From: Nymphaea colorata
Taxonomy: Eukaryota > Streptophyta > Magnoliopsida > Nymphaeales > Nymphaeaceae
DNA length: 64,000 nt
Direction: 5' to 3'
NCBI RefSeq assembly: GCF_008831285.2
Contig: NC_045151.1
Span: forward strand, 11,646,571 to 11,710,570
The stretch's first letter is position 1; every line of letters starts with the position of its first letter. Shown piece by piece: positions 25,687-34,424 of this stretch. Under the pieces are notes generated by a model. The model had not been told where the DNA came from. It searched no databases and was given only the letters and a program-made list of their open reading frames with translations. A program made the position numbers and the translations under genes.

Positions 25687-26881
25687 CAGTGATTGAAGTC
25701 TTATGAGTTTTCCAAGTTCCTTCGGAACAGTCCCAGAGAGAGCATTAATACCAAACGTCCTGTTGAATAAAAAATGGAAGACAGGAAAGGGCACATCATT
25801 CACAGCAGGACATGCTTAATAAAAGAAACGGTTTAACAGATTTGTAGTTAGAGAAACAAAAAGAAAAATAAGTGCAGCTAAAAACAGTAAGCCTAAAAAA
25901 CACAAACCACTTACAAGTATTCCAAGGAGGTTAAATTGCCAATGAATGCAGGCAATGGTCCTGTCAGATAATTTTGAGCCAGATTTCTGCAAGATGTTGA
26001 AGCTAAACATGGTGACCACCATGATGATGGTGGAGATGATGTTAAAAGAGAAGAGATTGAGGGTCTCATACAAATTATCAAGTAAAGTAAGATTTGCAAG
26101 AGCTTCTGGTATAGTTCCGCTGATACTCAGAGCATAAACTTTCCTGTTAAAAGAAACACCAGTTATTTAAACATGGGGCTCGTAAAAGCAGAAAAATATC
26201 AAATGCGGTGATATATTGAGACTAGAGGCCTCATTCTACAATCTAAAGACGACGGAGGAAAAAAGGAATTGGTTGATAAGATACACACAGTTTGGTGATA
26301 TGGCAAGTTCCATTGCTGCAGGAACACTTGATCGCGGGGTCATAGCGCGTATCATCGATTGTGGAAGCATCAATGGCAGTGCCGCTACAGGGTTCAGTTA
26401 GATTCCACGAAGAAGATGACGAGAGGTTCCAATGCTTTGATATGCTTCTGAAAGCGCTCACTGGCAATTAAAACAAGGAGAGAACGATCAAAACTTGTCA
26501 GACAAGATATTTAATTTTCCTTTTCCATAATCGGTTACAAAGTAAAATTGACCTTCTGATGATCGAGAAACCAAAGTACCACTTTAAACTATATATAGAT
26601 GTATATATATCAAAAAATTACCCATTCTTTCCTAACTTTGCCTCTTGTTTTTTTTTTCAATGGTTCGTAGTTTTCTACGTTCGAACCATATAAACAAGAA
26701 CCAAAGTCCCAAATTTCTGGAAAACAGAAGGATTGGAGAAAATTTTCCTTTCTTATAGTCAGTTACAGAGTTTACCTTCAACTGGGTCTGTGGTGCTCTG
26801 GCCTTGAGCTTGGGCTCCCCTTCCGACGACGGAAACGAAGCACAGAATCCATTGAAGGAACAAGACAAAAGCAGAAACCAT
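2340..26881 (-). CDS. RLK2: LRR-malectin receptor-like kinase paralog, 5' exons 1-16 (malectin and kinase beyond left edge)
   Basis: Exons in coding order: 26881-26776, 26460-26289, 26143-26072, 25986-25915, 25759-25688, 9518-9447, 9156-9085, 8968-8897, 5564-5493, 5409-5338, 5252-5181, 4254-4183, 4079-4014, 2769-2704, 2599-2555, 2404-2340. These total 1240 nt, about 413 residues. The ATG at 26881 begins a clear signal peptide ([20 protein letters not shown]). Exon 2 encodes the cap, exons 3-12 are 72-nt phase-2 LRR modules, and exons 13-16 match RLK1 in order and phase. All splice sites are GT-AG and no stop interrupts the frame. The next exon should open the malectin domain, and by the paralog's spacing it lies a few hundred bases left of position 1. 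Intron 5 is about 16.2 kb because of nested copia elements. Whether the gene is intact beyond the window is unknown. Confidence 0.88.
4660..4687. repeat. GA microsatellite in RLK2 intron 11
   Basis: A pure GA run of about 28 bp. The matching place in RLK1 (about 44534-44552) has GAGCGAGCGAGAGAGAGA. Confidence 0.9.
6873..7607. mobile_element. Mutator-like (MULE-type) MITE in RLK2 intron 8
   Basis: This 735-bp element has perfect 9-bp flanking duplications CTTGCAACC (6864-6872 and 7608-7616), which is the Mutator signature length. Its short inverted ends are similar (TTGTCACATATATCG, and the complement of the right end, CTGTCATAAATATCG). The interior is AT-rich with no transposase. Its interior is also found inverted in the smaller element at 38656-38982. 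Confidence 0.75.
8576..8643. repeat. CT/CA/TA compound microsatellite in RLK2 intron 8
   Basis: CT, then CA, then TA runs are consecutive over about 68 bp. Confidence 0.92.
10794..11010 (+). repeat. Copia A 5' LTR
   Basis: This 217-bp LTR has TGTT...AACA ends and is followed directly by the primer-binding site. It matches the 3' copy from 10812 onward with about 6 differences over 199 bp by hand count (about 3 percent). The U5 end is very CT-rich. Confidence 0.93.
11756..15366 (+). pseudogene. Copia A gag-protease-integrase-RT, broken
   Basis: A gag start at 11756 leads to a retrotransposon gag domain and a CX2CX4HX4C zinc knuckle at 12542-12583. The protease has an intact DSG active site near 12860. 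The gag-pre-integrase HHCC region follows at about 13240-13350, then the integrase core ([24 protein letters not shown]). RT follows from about 14500, with the catalytic YVDDIVLAG near 15026. Breaks seen include an in-frame TAG near 11897, stops near 12158 and 12473, and frame changes around 13500, 13720, 14450 and 14730. RT then stops where element B inserts. The products would have been structural capsid and replication enzymes, and no functional polyprotein can be made. Confidence 0.9.
15367..15580 (+). repeat. Copia B 5' LTR, left piece (interrupted by element C)
   Basis: This 214 bp matches the start of the B 3' LTR. The remaining 40 bp lie at 19848-19887, after element C and its CATCG duplication. 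The two pieces differ from the 3' LTR at about 16 of 254 positions by hand count. Confidence 0.93.
15581..15862 (+). repeat. Copia C 5' LTR
   Basis: This 282-bp LTR has TGTTAG...TCTACA ends and is directly followed by the primer-binding site. It matches 19561-19842 with no length change. Several of the differences cluster at 15635-15645. Confidence 0.94.
15905..16145 (+). repeat. CCG/GCC-rich leader of copia C
   Basis: This is a low-complexity stretch dominated by GCCGCC and TCGCCG trinucleotides between the primer-binding site and gag. It is far more GC-rich and CpG-rich than the surrounding AT-rich intron. Open frames across it are proline/alanine/serine repeats and are not treated as genes. 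Confidence 0.8.
16217..19566 (+). pseudogene. Copia C gag-protease-integrase-(RT deleted)-RNase H
   Basis: Gag begins at the ATG at 16217 ([16 protein letters not shown]). A frame change near 16840 precedes a CX2CX4HX4C knuckle at 16972-17013. The protease has an intact DSG ([14 protein letters not shown], about 17272). The integrase HHCC region is at 17686-17810, and the core [15 protein letters not shown] and [11 protein letters not shown] extends to about 18170. Stops occur at 17506, 17647, 18028 and 18457. RT begins with [14 protein letters not shown] near 19130 and jumps at about 19170 straight into the RNase H end (SKRQEVC...[11 protein letters not shown]). By comparison with B, about 980 bp are missing. 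Confidence 0.92.
18663..18753 (+). repeat. In-frame 54-bp tandem duplication in copia C
   Basis: Two identical 37-bp blocks (18663-18699 and 18717-18753), offset by 54 bp, encode a repeated [11 protein letters not shown] in the linker between integrase and RT. The duplication keeps frame and lies in a fast-evolving linker. Confidence 0.9.
19561..19842 (+). repeat. Copia C 3' LTR
   Basis: The 282-bp partner of the 5' LTR, preceded by the polypurine tract and followed by CATCG. The last nine residues of the RNase H frame run to its border. Confidence 0.94.
19848..19887 (+). repeat. Copia B 5' LTR, right piece
   Basis: These are the last 40 bp of the LTR, ending TTTCTACA, followed by the primer-binding site at 19888. 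Its identity is clear from the same sequence at the end of the intact B 3' LTR. Confidence 0.92.
19888..20637 (+). other. Copia B leader, C/G-rich, no gag
   Basis: The leader starts with the primer-binding site, then has GCC/CCG-rich low-complexity sequence with imperfect repeats of a TGTCTGCTCCGCC unit around 20230-20340. A normal copia would carry gag here. None of the gag domain or its zinc knuckle is recognisable, although related element C retains both. Long open frames here reflect codon bias of the repeat and do not look like real proteins. Confidence 0.7.
20638..23939 (+). pseudogene. Copia B protease-integrase-RT-RNase H, frameshifted
   Basis: Protease ([14 protein letters not shown], with alanine where the family has DSG) is followed by the integrase HHCC region ([12 protein letters not shown]...CDVCHLAKH). 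The DDE core follows ([28 protein letters not shown]), then a break near 21740. RT (22447-23541) includes [20 protein letters not shown] and [10 protein letters not shown]. RNase H is broken near 23540 and resumes with [11 protein letters not shown]. The frame runs a few bases into the 3' LTR. RT is the best preserved part. Stops at about 22228 and 22420 also interrupt the linker. Confidence 0.92.
23934..24187 (+). repeat. Copia B 3' LTR
   Basis: This is an intact 254-bp LTR, TGTTGAAAC...TTTCTACA, preceded by the polypurine run and followed by the CTGTG target duplication. It contains a short GA run and a CCGGGTC motif shared with element C. Confidence 0.94.
24193..24765 (+). pseudogene. Copia A RNase H remainder and damaged 3' end
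   Basis: Coding resumes in frame immediately after the element B target duplication with [16 protein letters not shown]. It then gives the RNase H signature [17 protein letters not shown] and [19 protein letters not shown], followed by several stops. The usual end of pol and the polypurine tract are missing before the 3' LTR homology begins at 24766, so a short deletion removed them together with the first 18 bp of the 3' LTR. Confidence 0.85.
24766..24964 (+). repeat. Copia A 3' LTR, missing its first 18 bp
   Basis: This 199 bp aligns without gaps to 10812-11010. The 18 bp that should precede it do not match the 5' LTR start, and no polypurine tract is present. It ends AACA and is followed by the CTTAC duplication. 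Confidence 0.92.
25605..25681. repeat. TA/GA microsatellite abutting the RLK2 exon 5 donor
   Basis: A TA run, a short spacer, then a GA run that ends about 6 bp from the donor GT (25686-25687). In transcript sense the intron begins GTAAATC and then CT repeats. Confidence 0.93.
26776..26881 (-). CDS. RLK2 exon 1: start codon and signal peptide
   Basis: This exon has an ATG at 26881-26879, a hydrophobic core of about 20 residues, then [16 protein letters not shown]. It ends at a GTAAAC donor in phase 1. The same QAQGQ...TDP-x-E ending appears in RLK1 exon 1, which supports the start choice. The gene family has a cleaved signal peptide at this position. Upstream ATGs in other frames are not conserved with anything visible. 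Confidence 0.88.
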
Positions 26882-27454
26882 GGATTCGCTAAACTTCGCC
26901 CTCTGCATTCAAATGTTCTACTCTTCCCACGAAAAAGAACTGTTATAAGAAGGTGATGCTCAATAAACAAGTGAGCAAAGTTTGAGAACGACTGCACAGG
27001 ATGTCATCAAAGGAGAGAGATCAGGATAATCCTGAACAGTGTGGGCCATTGACTTTGCCTTGCCACATGGAGGAAAAAAAGAGTGAGAAAGGAGAGATGT
27101 TTGGTGAAGCTTAGTCCATTTCGTCTGCAGCGACGTTGCTTAGTTTGTGTTGGAAACTTGGAATCAGTGAATGAAGAAAAGATTGATCCCTTCGGTTTAC
27201 CTCTAATCCAGTCAAGGCATCCATGAGTTTGAGTACCGTTTGAATCTCGACTATTGACTGTCATATTCGCCAAATCGAACAATGTGAAAGTGACCAACAC
27301 AGCTAAAAATTAAGCTGTTCAATATTTAAATTATATTTGTTTTATCCTGCGAATAACTTTCATAATCATAAAAGGCAACATGAATATCTACTTCACTATG
27401 TTGAATGTAACGATTGAGGTTATGCGAAAGGCCAGGTCCTCTTAGCATGTTTAA
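26882..27454 (-). promoter_or_regulatory. RLK2 upstream region and probable 5' UTR/promoter
   Basis: No gene lies here. Reading on the minus strand toward the RLK2 ATG there is a pyrimidine patch near 27010-27025, a weak TATA-like TTATAA around 26943-26948, and a 15-codon upstream ORF (27007-26960). The transcription start cannot be placed from sequence alone. The RLK1 promoter lies outside the window, so no paralog comparison is possible. Confidence 0.4.
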
Positions 27455-27712
27455 AATTTATTTTTAAAAAAAAAATCGTTAACTTATGATGCATAAATTG
27501 GAGTTCATGACGTCCTCCTCCTCACAAAGTTTCGTCGTTGATCGATTTGAAACCATTTACGTTAAATTATGATGCCTAAAATTTAATTGTTTTAAAAGAA
27601 AAGTCGTTAAATTATGATGCACTAATTAGACTTGATGGCCTTTATCTTTTCCACACAGTTTTGGCATGGATCGATTTGAGACCATTCACTTTAAGAACTC
27701 CTGTCAATTTAT
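27455..27712. repeat. Imperfect tandem repeat, period about 128 bp, upstream of RLK2
   Basis: Two diverged copies share CGTTAACTTATGATGCA (27477) with CGTTAAATTATGATGCA (27604), and TCGATTTGAAACCATT (27542) with TCGATTTGAGACCATT (27671). No gene is seen here. Confidence 0.75.
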
Positions 27713-28414
27713 ATTTTTCAAACTTAGTTCATCAGAAATTTTGGCCACCAAAATTCACTCCAAACTAATTGTGAAGTTATGTCCTAAAAGTTGACACACA
27801 CACACACAAATAAATAATACGTATCATGGATTTCTCCCACTATTTTGATGCTCCAGAGTCAAACGGCTGCAATCTAGTCGGATGGCTAAATATTTGAAAT
27901 CTATCACTAAAGGCACTACAAAACCGTAAAAAAAAAAAAAATCACAAACCATTATTATATCATGAGTCGTTGCCAGGCTAAAGGCTTTTAGCGACAGATT
28001 TTAAATATTTAATAATCTGGGAAATTAGGCGGCTAGATTATTTCTCTCTCTCTCTCTCTGTTTGTCGATAGATATATATATATATATATATATATAAAAG
28101 CAAATACCAAACCTTCAGTTAAAAGGGAAATATCTAAGCCAGCAATGTCAAAAGATCGTATAGATCAAATTGAAAATATAGGATCAAATTGAAAATATAG
28201 AAACCAAGTTGTTTTCTTAAAAGGCCGCCTGATATGATAAGGATGTCAATGACAAGGAAAAAAAGGGGAAAATGACTTTTTTAAATGAGATCTCGTCTCC
28301 TTTCATGTATATTTTGGCCTCTAGAAAAAAATTTGTCTTGTATATTCTCGATTTGGGTCAAAAAATCACTTTTTTACCAACCCACATCAACTTCCTACTT
28401 ATGTTCATGGGATG
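27713..28414. other. Intergenic, no gene seen
   Basis: This is AT-rich sequence with an A-run near 27930 and a CT then TA microsatellite at 28042-28097. Nothing coding is recognised. Confidence 0.6.
28042..28097. repeat. CT and TA microsatellites, intergenic
   Basis: A CT run at 28042-28059 and a TA run at 28072-28097 are separated by a short spacer. Confidence 0.9.
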
Positions 28415-28793
28415 TAGGGATGTCAATGTATCTGATTCGTCTGATCAAACTATTTTGAAAAAAATCAGATACAAAAAATTAATATTTGATTAAAAAAAAC
28501 AGATCAGATTAAGATTTAGGACATGGACGTTCAATCAGATTTTGGATAGACATAAATATTTGATTTGATTTTGGATCAGATTTAGTTTAAATAAATATCA
28601 TACATATCCAATGCTCTGAAATTGTAAAAATCAGCTGGATTCTATTCAAAATTCGGATTCCGATCATATTCATATTTGCGAAATCAAATTTTAGATTCAG
28701 ATTCGGATACAACTTTATTTGTTCGCATTCGAATCCGTGTATATGAATATCCAAAATAACGGATACTTATATGTGATTTTATTGACAAGCCTA
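28415..28793. mobile_element. MITE-like element between the RLK genes
   Basis: This 379-bp segment has inverted ends TAGGGATGTCAAT and the complement of TAGGCTTGTCAAT. The interior is made of AGATTCGGAT/ATCAGATT-type short repeats. This is typical of plant hAT-like MITEs. The flanking 8-mers do not match, so the duplication is lost or the borders are slightly off. Confidence 0.55.
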
Positions 28794-29164
28794 CTGAGAC
28801 GGAAAAAGAGATATGATACTTCCTAAGTTTGCTTGTTTAATAAATCATCCATGTTCAGCTGCGTTTAAATTACTAATGTGAAAGAAGTAATTGGAATAAT
28901 TTTCGGTATTGATGCTGGAAAGTTGTTCGAGAATCACATAAATGCATTCACAATCTAACTATTATTTAAATGTATGTTTTTTTCATAAAAAATATTAAAT
29001 AGTAATCCTTTGCATGCTGACTTAGTCGTCGACTTGATAGGAACAAAATTTTTGTTGTTTTTAATTAACAACGAAAGCTGAGGTGTTAAAAAATAGGCGT
29101 GTGGAACTCTTTAAGGTGTGTTGTTTGAATAAAAACTTATCAATTTAAATATGCTGATTTAATA

Positions 29165-30060
29165 AACTATGAAATATTATTTCAAATAAAACATGACTTT
29201 TAAATTCTATGACATAACATACAAACACAATAAAGTTGTGAAATATTGTTTTTGTTTACGTGTGTCCTACCATACGTGTGCGTTCATAAATCTAGTTAAT
29301 GCGATAGAAAAAACAAGTCGTACAAAAGTGGGTAAAGTAATTAATGGTCACAATGAACAACAAGCGAACATATGTTGTAAGCTCTTGTGTGTCTTTTTAG
29401 CTGAGCAGTCAGGCTGGACCCAAGTGGACGGTTTGACCTTTTCGAATGATTGTTGGTAGCGGTGGGGCATTGGGCTAAGTAGCCGACTCGGGCATGCGGG
29501 AGCCTTACTTTGACCAGACTGAGCTGGGTCAAACCCGTCTCCATATATATTATATAATTATATTTCTGTGCTGCCAAACAGCTTCTTATATATCCCAATT
29601 CTTATTTTTGATGGCGGAATATGTAGAAATTAGATGGAACGCTTGTGTGGTTCAAGCAATCCATATCATACCAACCAATTCTTAACTTATAATTGTGAAC
29701 GCTTTTGAGTGTTCACATTTCTTTTTGATCAATCAAAGAATCATATTATAGACCATAGCCACCTGACACTTTTTTTAAAAGAGAAACACATTAAAGACGT
29801 TAGAAGCAAGGCAAGTGAAAAAAAATGGGGGGGAGGGGAAATCCAAAAATGAAAAAAGAGAAAAAAATGTTTTTTCGTTTTAACATTTTTTTTTCATTTT
29901 TTATAGTGTTTAATCACCAATTTTTTTTATTTTCATATTTTTCGTATTTTATTTTTAAGTTTGTAGCCACTGTTTTTCTCATCACAGATTAATTAGTTCA
30001 AAATTTGCCAAACTTTTCCAGAATATTTTGAAAAAAAAAAACAACTTTGGCATTTAAAAC
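29165..30060. repeat. Intergenic dispersed repeat, copy 1
   Basis: This copy shares an ordered series of blocks with 31645-32445: AATAAAACATGACTTTT near the start, the ATATTATATAATTATAT block near 29545, GTAGAAATTAGATG near 29620, and CAATCCATATCAT-CCAACCAATTCTTA near 29660. The similarity ends in the AT-rich block finishing in AAAATTTGCCAAA. The order and orientation are the same, so it is a direct repeat about 2.4 kb away from its partner. No coding signal. Confidence 0.65.
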
Positions 30061-31644
30061 CCGAAAACAATATTTGTGGTGGTCATGATATTGATAATGA
30101 AAATTCAGTCTGTCAATGGATTTCAGATTTGATGGGCTATGGCATTGGTGGGAATACTTGGGAGGCAACTACGGCGACGAATAATTTCTGATTTGGCGTC
30201 ACATTTTATCCCGTCGGACTTTGGTTCTTCGGAAGGAAGATGCAGCAGAAGCTTCTTGGGTGTTTTTCCTTGTTTGATCTGTTGATATACAATGACGGTA
30301 TAATCTCTGCATCTCCTATATTAATTCGCTTGACCATTTGAACGACCATGGATATGTCTTTCAGTCTCAAAGCATTCAGAGCAAGGTTGCCATTTCCATA
30401 TGATCCAAAAATATGCTCATATTTAATATACATGTTAACATCAAGATTGTTTTCCTGGTTTTGCTTCTCTATACTTACATTAATATTGTTCTGTCTCTGT
30501 TGTTTGTCTATGTGCTAGTGCAATACAGAGACTAGTTAATCTCTGTTTTAGAATGACCCTCATGCACCCAAAATGGTCAATTGTTGGTTCTCGTTTTGTT
30601 GTTAGTACTATCAGGATTTTTCCCCTTTTGTTTCTTATGCTGTTCTTTTTGGATTTTATATTCTTGCACTGGTCTCATTTTTGTGACATCTCCAAGCTCA
30701 AATTTGTCAATGCTGCAGTGTTCTTATAATTGATGAAGATGAACGTATATTTAATCCTAACTTTGAGGGGAACATTAGATAGATTCTTTCAATTCTGTAG
30801 GTATGTGTTCTACTGGCATTTTCATTTGGGGGGATAAGCTGATATTTTCTATTGCTTGATAAGTCTTTTCAAGCCTTATATGCTAGGTGGCTTCAGGGCG
30901 CGGCCGCGGAGGGGGGATGGCCCCACATCAAAAAAAAGAAGAAGGAAATTACATGTATATTGTAGAAAATTTTACTTATCTTAAATAAACATTTTGAAAA
31001 ATGATATTATGACCCATGTCAAAATTTAGAAACTTGCTAAACGACTTGTCTTATAATGAAGTATAGGGGATCTGAAAAGGGGGTCATCTTGTCAACTTAT
31101 TTTTTCTTTTTCTTCAATGGGTTTGAGCTACTTCTTTTCCTTTTTTTTTCTCTCCCCATCAAAATTTTCACCCCTTTCTTTTCCCTTCTTTTCCATGTAT
31201 TAAAATCTTTTCTTTTCTATCCATTCAAACGTAGTCTAAAAAATGCAAAACATGGTTCATTTTCAATATTATGTTTCTTAAAATATTTTTGCTGCCTTGC
31301 AAAGCCACAAAAGTTCGTTTTTCAAAAGAGAAGAGAAAGAGAAGGAAAAAAGAAGAATTAAGAAAAAAAAAATGGTGAGCACATAGCATTTTATTAGAGT
31401 TCATTTTTCAAAATAACTAAATTATCCTCACATTGGGTAGTTATTAGTTAAAGGGAGCTCATAATCCGTTTGGCACAGTAAAATAAATGGGTCAAGCTGG
31501 GCCCAAACTTTTACGAGCTGAAAGGTGAATCCGTACACTCGCCCTTGCCGAACCTATTAAAGGCCCTCAATCCTATTCGCATCCTTCAATATAACTTAAG
31601 AATAAGAAAAGATCGCTTTCCACAGTCAAATATGCTGACTTACA
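30061..31644. other. Intergenic, no recognised gene
   Basis: This stretch sits between the two copies of the dispersed repeat. It includes a GC-rich island with a CGCGGCCGCGG palindrome at about 30898-30910 and long T-rich and A-rich runs at 31100-31370. Short open frames show no domain. I cannot assign it. Confidence 0.55.
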
Positions 31645-32445
31645 AGATTATGAGACTTTAATTCGAATAAAACATGACTTTTCAAAATTTTATTATATAA
31701 TATACAGACACAATAAAATTGTGAAAAGATTGTTTTTGTTTATTGCATCTAGTTAATGAGATAGAAAAGAAAACGGACCCAACTTGGCTTAGATTGGACC
31801 TAGATTGGACACAGAGATCGTAGTTGGTACAAAAATGGGTAAAATGGGATATAAGCAATAACAAGCAAGCTGATCTTGTAAGCTTCAGACATCATTAATG
31901 CATTGTGTATCTTTAGTTTAGTACCCGGGATGTTGGATAAGGTATACAGCCTGCTTTCAGGTAATCGACGGGGATGGGCCAGGCTAGGGCATTTCCCGGC
32001 CCTACTTTGGCCTGGTTGAGCCAGGCTAGACCCAACTCCATATACATTATATAATTATATGTTTATGCTGCCAAATAACCTCTTAGATTTATGACAGCGA
32101 AACATGTAGAAATTAGATGAAAGGCCAAACAATCCATATCATGCCAACCAATTCTTAGTTTATAAAGTGACATCTATTTTCCATTCATCAAACAAGCAAC
32201 TGAAAAAGACGGGGGGAAATGCCAAAAATAAGAAAAGAAGAGAAATATGGTTTTTTATTTTAACATTTTTTCACGTTTTTTGTTTTTGTGTTTTTCAAGT
32301 TTTTTTATGGTTTTGGATTACCAAATCTTTATTTTCATATTTTTCATATTTTATTTTTAAGGACACCTTTTTTTATCAACCAAAGATTACTAGTTTAAAA
32401 TTTGCCAAAATTTCCTCCCAAGAAAACAATTTTGTCATTTAAATA
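31645..32445. repeat. Intergenic dispersed repeat, copy 2
   Basis: This is the second, slightly shorter copy, with the same block order as 29165-30060. Both have a GGGCC/GGCATTTC-type GC-richer centre. They could be a local segmental duplication or two members of one non-autonomous family. The sequence between them (30061-31644) is not repeated. Confidence 0.65.
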
Positions 32446-32901
32446 ACTGTAGGTATATTATTTTCTAGTTGCAAAGCATCCAACGTTGAAGAAACTGAAC
32501 TGCACTACCGTGTGTAGAAACTTTATCTTTCGTTTGTGCAACTTTTTTTCATTAGTCCTCTCTGTTTTATTGATATTCGTCACTTGTCTGTTTTCTTACT
32601 TAGAACAATATCCTAGCTTGTCTAAAAATATGATCTCTCACTTTCTATGTTCTAGAGAAACTTTAGAAAAAAAAAAGATATAGAATCAAGGGTATATATA
32701 TATAAAGCTTGGTAAAAAGCAGACCACTTGAGTAACGGACGGACAAACACGTCTAGCTGCCGGATGGATTTTTATTTATTTATTGTTATAAAAAACTGTC
32801 GCAAAAGGTGCATTAGCTATAATTTTCGTATGCAATGGGTTGTTAAAGTATTTAGTGAAAGAAAATTCAAAAAAAATCATTAACCGGCAGATTCTCTTTT
32901 A

Positions 32902-32948
32902 TATATATATATATAGAAAGAGAGAAAGTGAGAGAAATGTGTGTGCGT

Positions 32949-32990
<42 letters not shown>
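32902..32990. repeat. TA and GA microsatellites, intergenic
   Basis: TA at 32902-32914, mixed GA, then a pure GA run at 32951-32988. Confidence 0.92.
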
Positions 32991-33682
32991 GTCGGCTTCA
33001 ATACCTTTGTTCGGAAGGGCGGGACGGATTTTTGTTCCGAGTAGAGATGCTCTACCCTCTTTGTTAGAGAGAGAGAGGGGGGAGAGAGAGATTTGAATGC
33101 CTTTGTTCAAAGAGGATAGGCCTTAGGTTCCACGGGTGGCTCAAAAGATTAGGGAGTAGAAATCAACTGAGAAGGGAACACCGTGTTAATAAGGAAGGTC
33201 TCTATCTATAAAGATATTTCCACAGGTAATGGGAAGAAGGTAGTTGAAGAGAGATTCATGTTGGAAGAAAGAATTTTTGTGCTATCTAAAGTGAATGAAT
33301 CAATTTTTATTGTTAATCGCAAGGGCTGTATAACTGAAACGCTTCAATAATCGATGTATCAGATTTTATTTCCTCTTATTTAAAATTTTATAATGAATGC
33401 CCTTAGACAGAATTTTCTGACTAATGTAAGACCACCATGGCAGACAGGGAGAGAATTATTTACATTTGGCATGTCAATTATTTAATATACAGGCAAATAT
33501 TACCTCGTTTACTTTGGTTATATTAGTACTCTTTAATTTCTTCAACTATTTTGTGACATATTTCATACGAAAAAATTGGTAATAGGATTCCAAAAAATGA
33601 TGAAGAATTATTCAATTTTAAATGCTTACCCTCAGAAACGTTTCTATTATAAGCTTTTTTAAGAAATTTGAGAGCTCAATTT

Positions 33683-33835
33683 TGGATATTGAAGATTCAA
33701 ATATCACGCTGTTAATACACAAAGTGATCACATTGTCATTGTAGCATGTCATGTGTTTCATAACTATATTTTAAATAAATAATAATTATTGAATACCGAT
33801 AATTCGGATATTGAAGATTCAAATAGCACACTGTC
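33683..33835. repeat. Short direct repeat pair
   Basis: GGATATTGAAGATTCAAATA occurs at about 33685 and again at about 33798, followed by TCACGCTGTTAAT and GCACACTGTCAAT. The period is about 113 bp and the surroundings are AT-rich. Confidence 0.7.
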
Positions 33836-34424
33836 AATTTAATGCTAAAAGGGCATCCAATAAAAAAATACTTCTCAACAAACTTACAATAATAATAAGG
33901 TTTTTAAAAAATTGACTGCCACATTAAGTTGAGATGCTTATATCTATGGAAGAAGCAGACATTAAGCATTGTTTTAGTAGGTGTTCACTTTTGCAAAAAC
34001 TTTTGAGAAAATAATAGATGGAAGATTTAATAATAATATTATTATTTAAGTTGGTTATCGTCTTTTATAACCATATGTCTTTTTTCCAACAATTTACTGC
34101 CATTCCTTTTTATGTTACATATCTTCATTAATTTTTGAATATGTACCTCGAACATCGCTTCAATGACTTACCAAAATATTATCCTGCATGGGAAAGCAAA
34201 AAATAGTGCCATTTAGTCTTTATGAAATTCTTTATGAACATCAAGTTTATCAATACAAAGACATATGACACAATTTATTAAATAGTTTTGACAAAAAAAA
34301 AAAAAGAACATGGTTGATTATTTTATGACTTGACAAATGCGGTTGAGTTGAAGTAGACACATTGATGCATTTCTGTTGGCTTCCTTTTATTATCCATTAA
34401 TGCTCGTCTTAGTTGAAACACTGA

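Larger units (their letters stand above)
32446..34424. other. Intergenic, no recognised gene
   Basis: This is AT-rich sequence with the large GA microsatellite at 32902-32990, a second GA run at 33066-33092, and the 113-bp-period repeat. A GGACGGA-type motif occurs near 32737. No coding signal was seen. Confidence 0.55.

Noticed and set aside
30206-30433. 75-residue minus-strand frame
   Set aside because: It has no domain, an unremarkable length for AT-rich DNA, no start context and no neighbour support.
32902-33092. Arg/Glu- or Ser/Leu-repeat proteins over GA repeats
   Set aside because: Open frames across GA microsatellites arise in all frames by repetition and are not genes.
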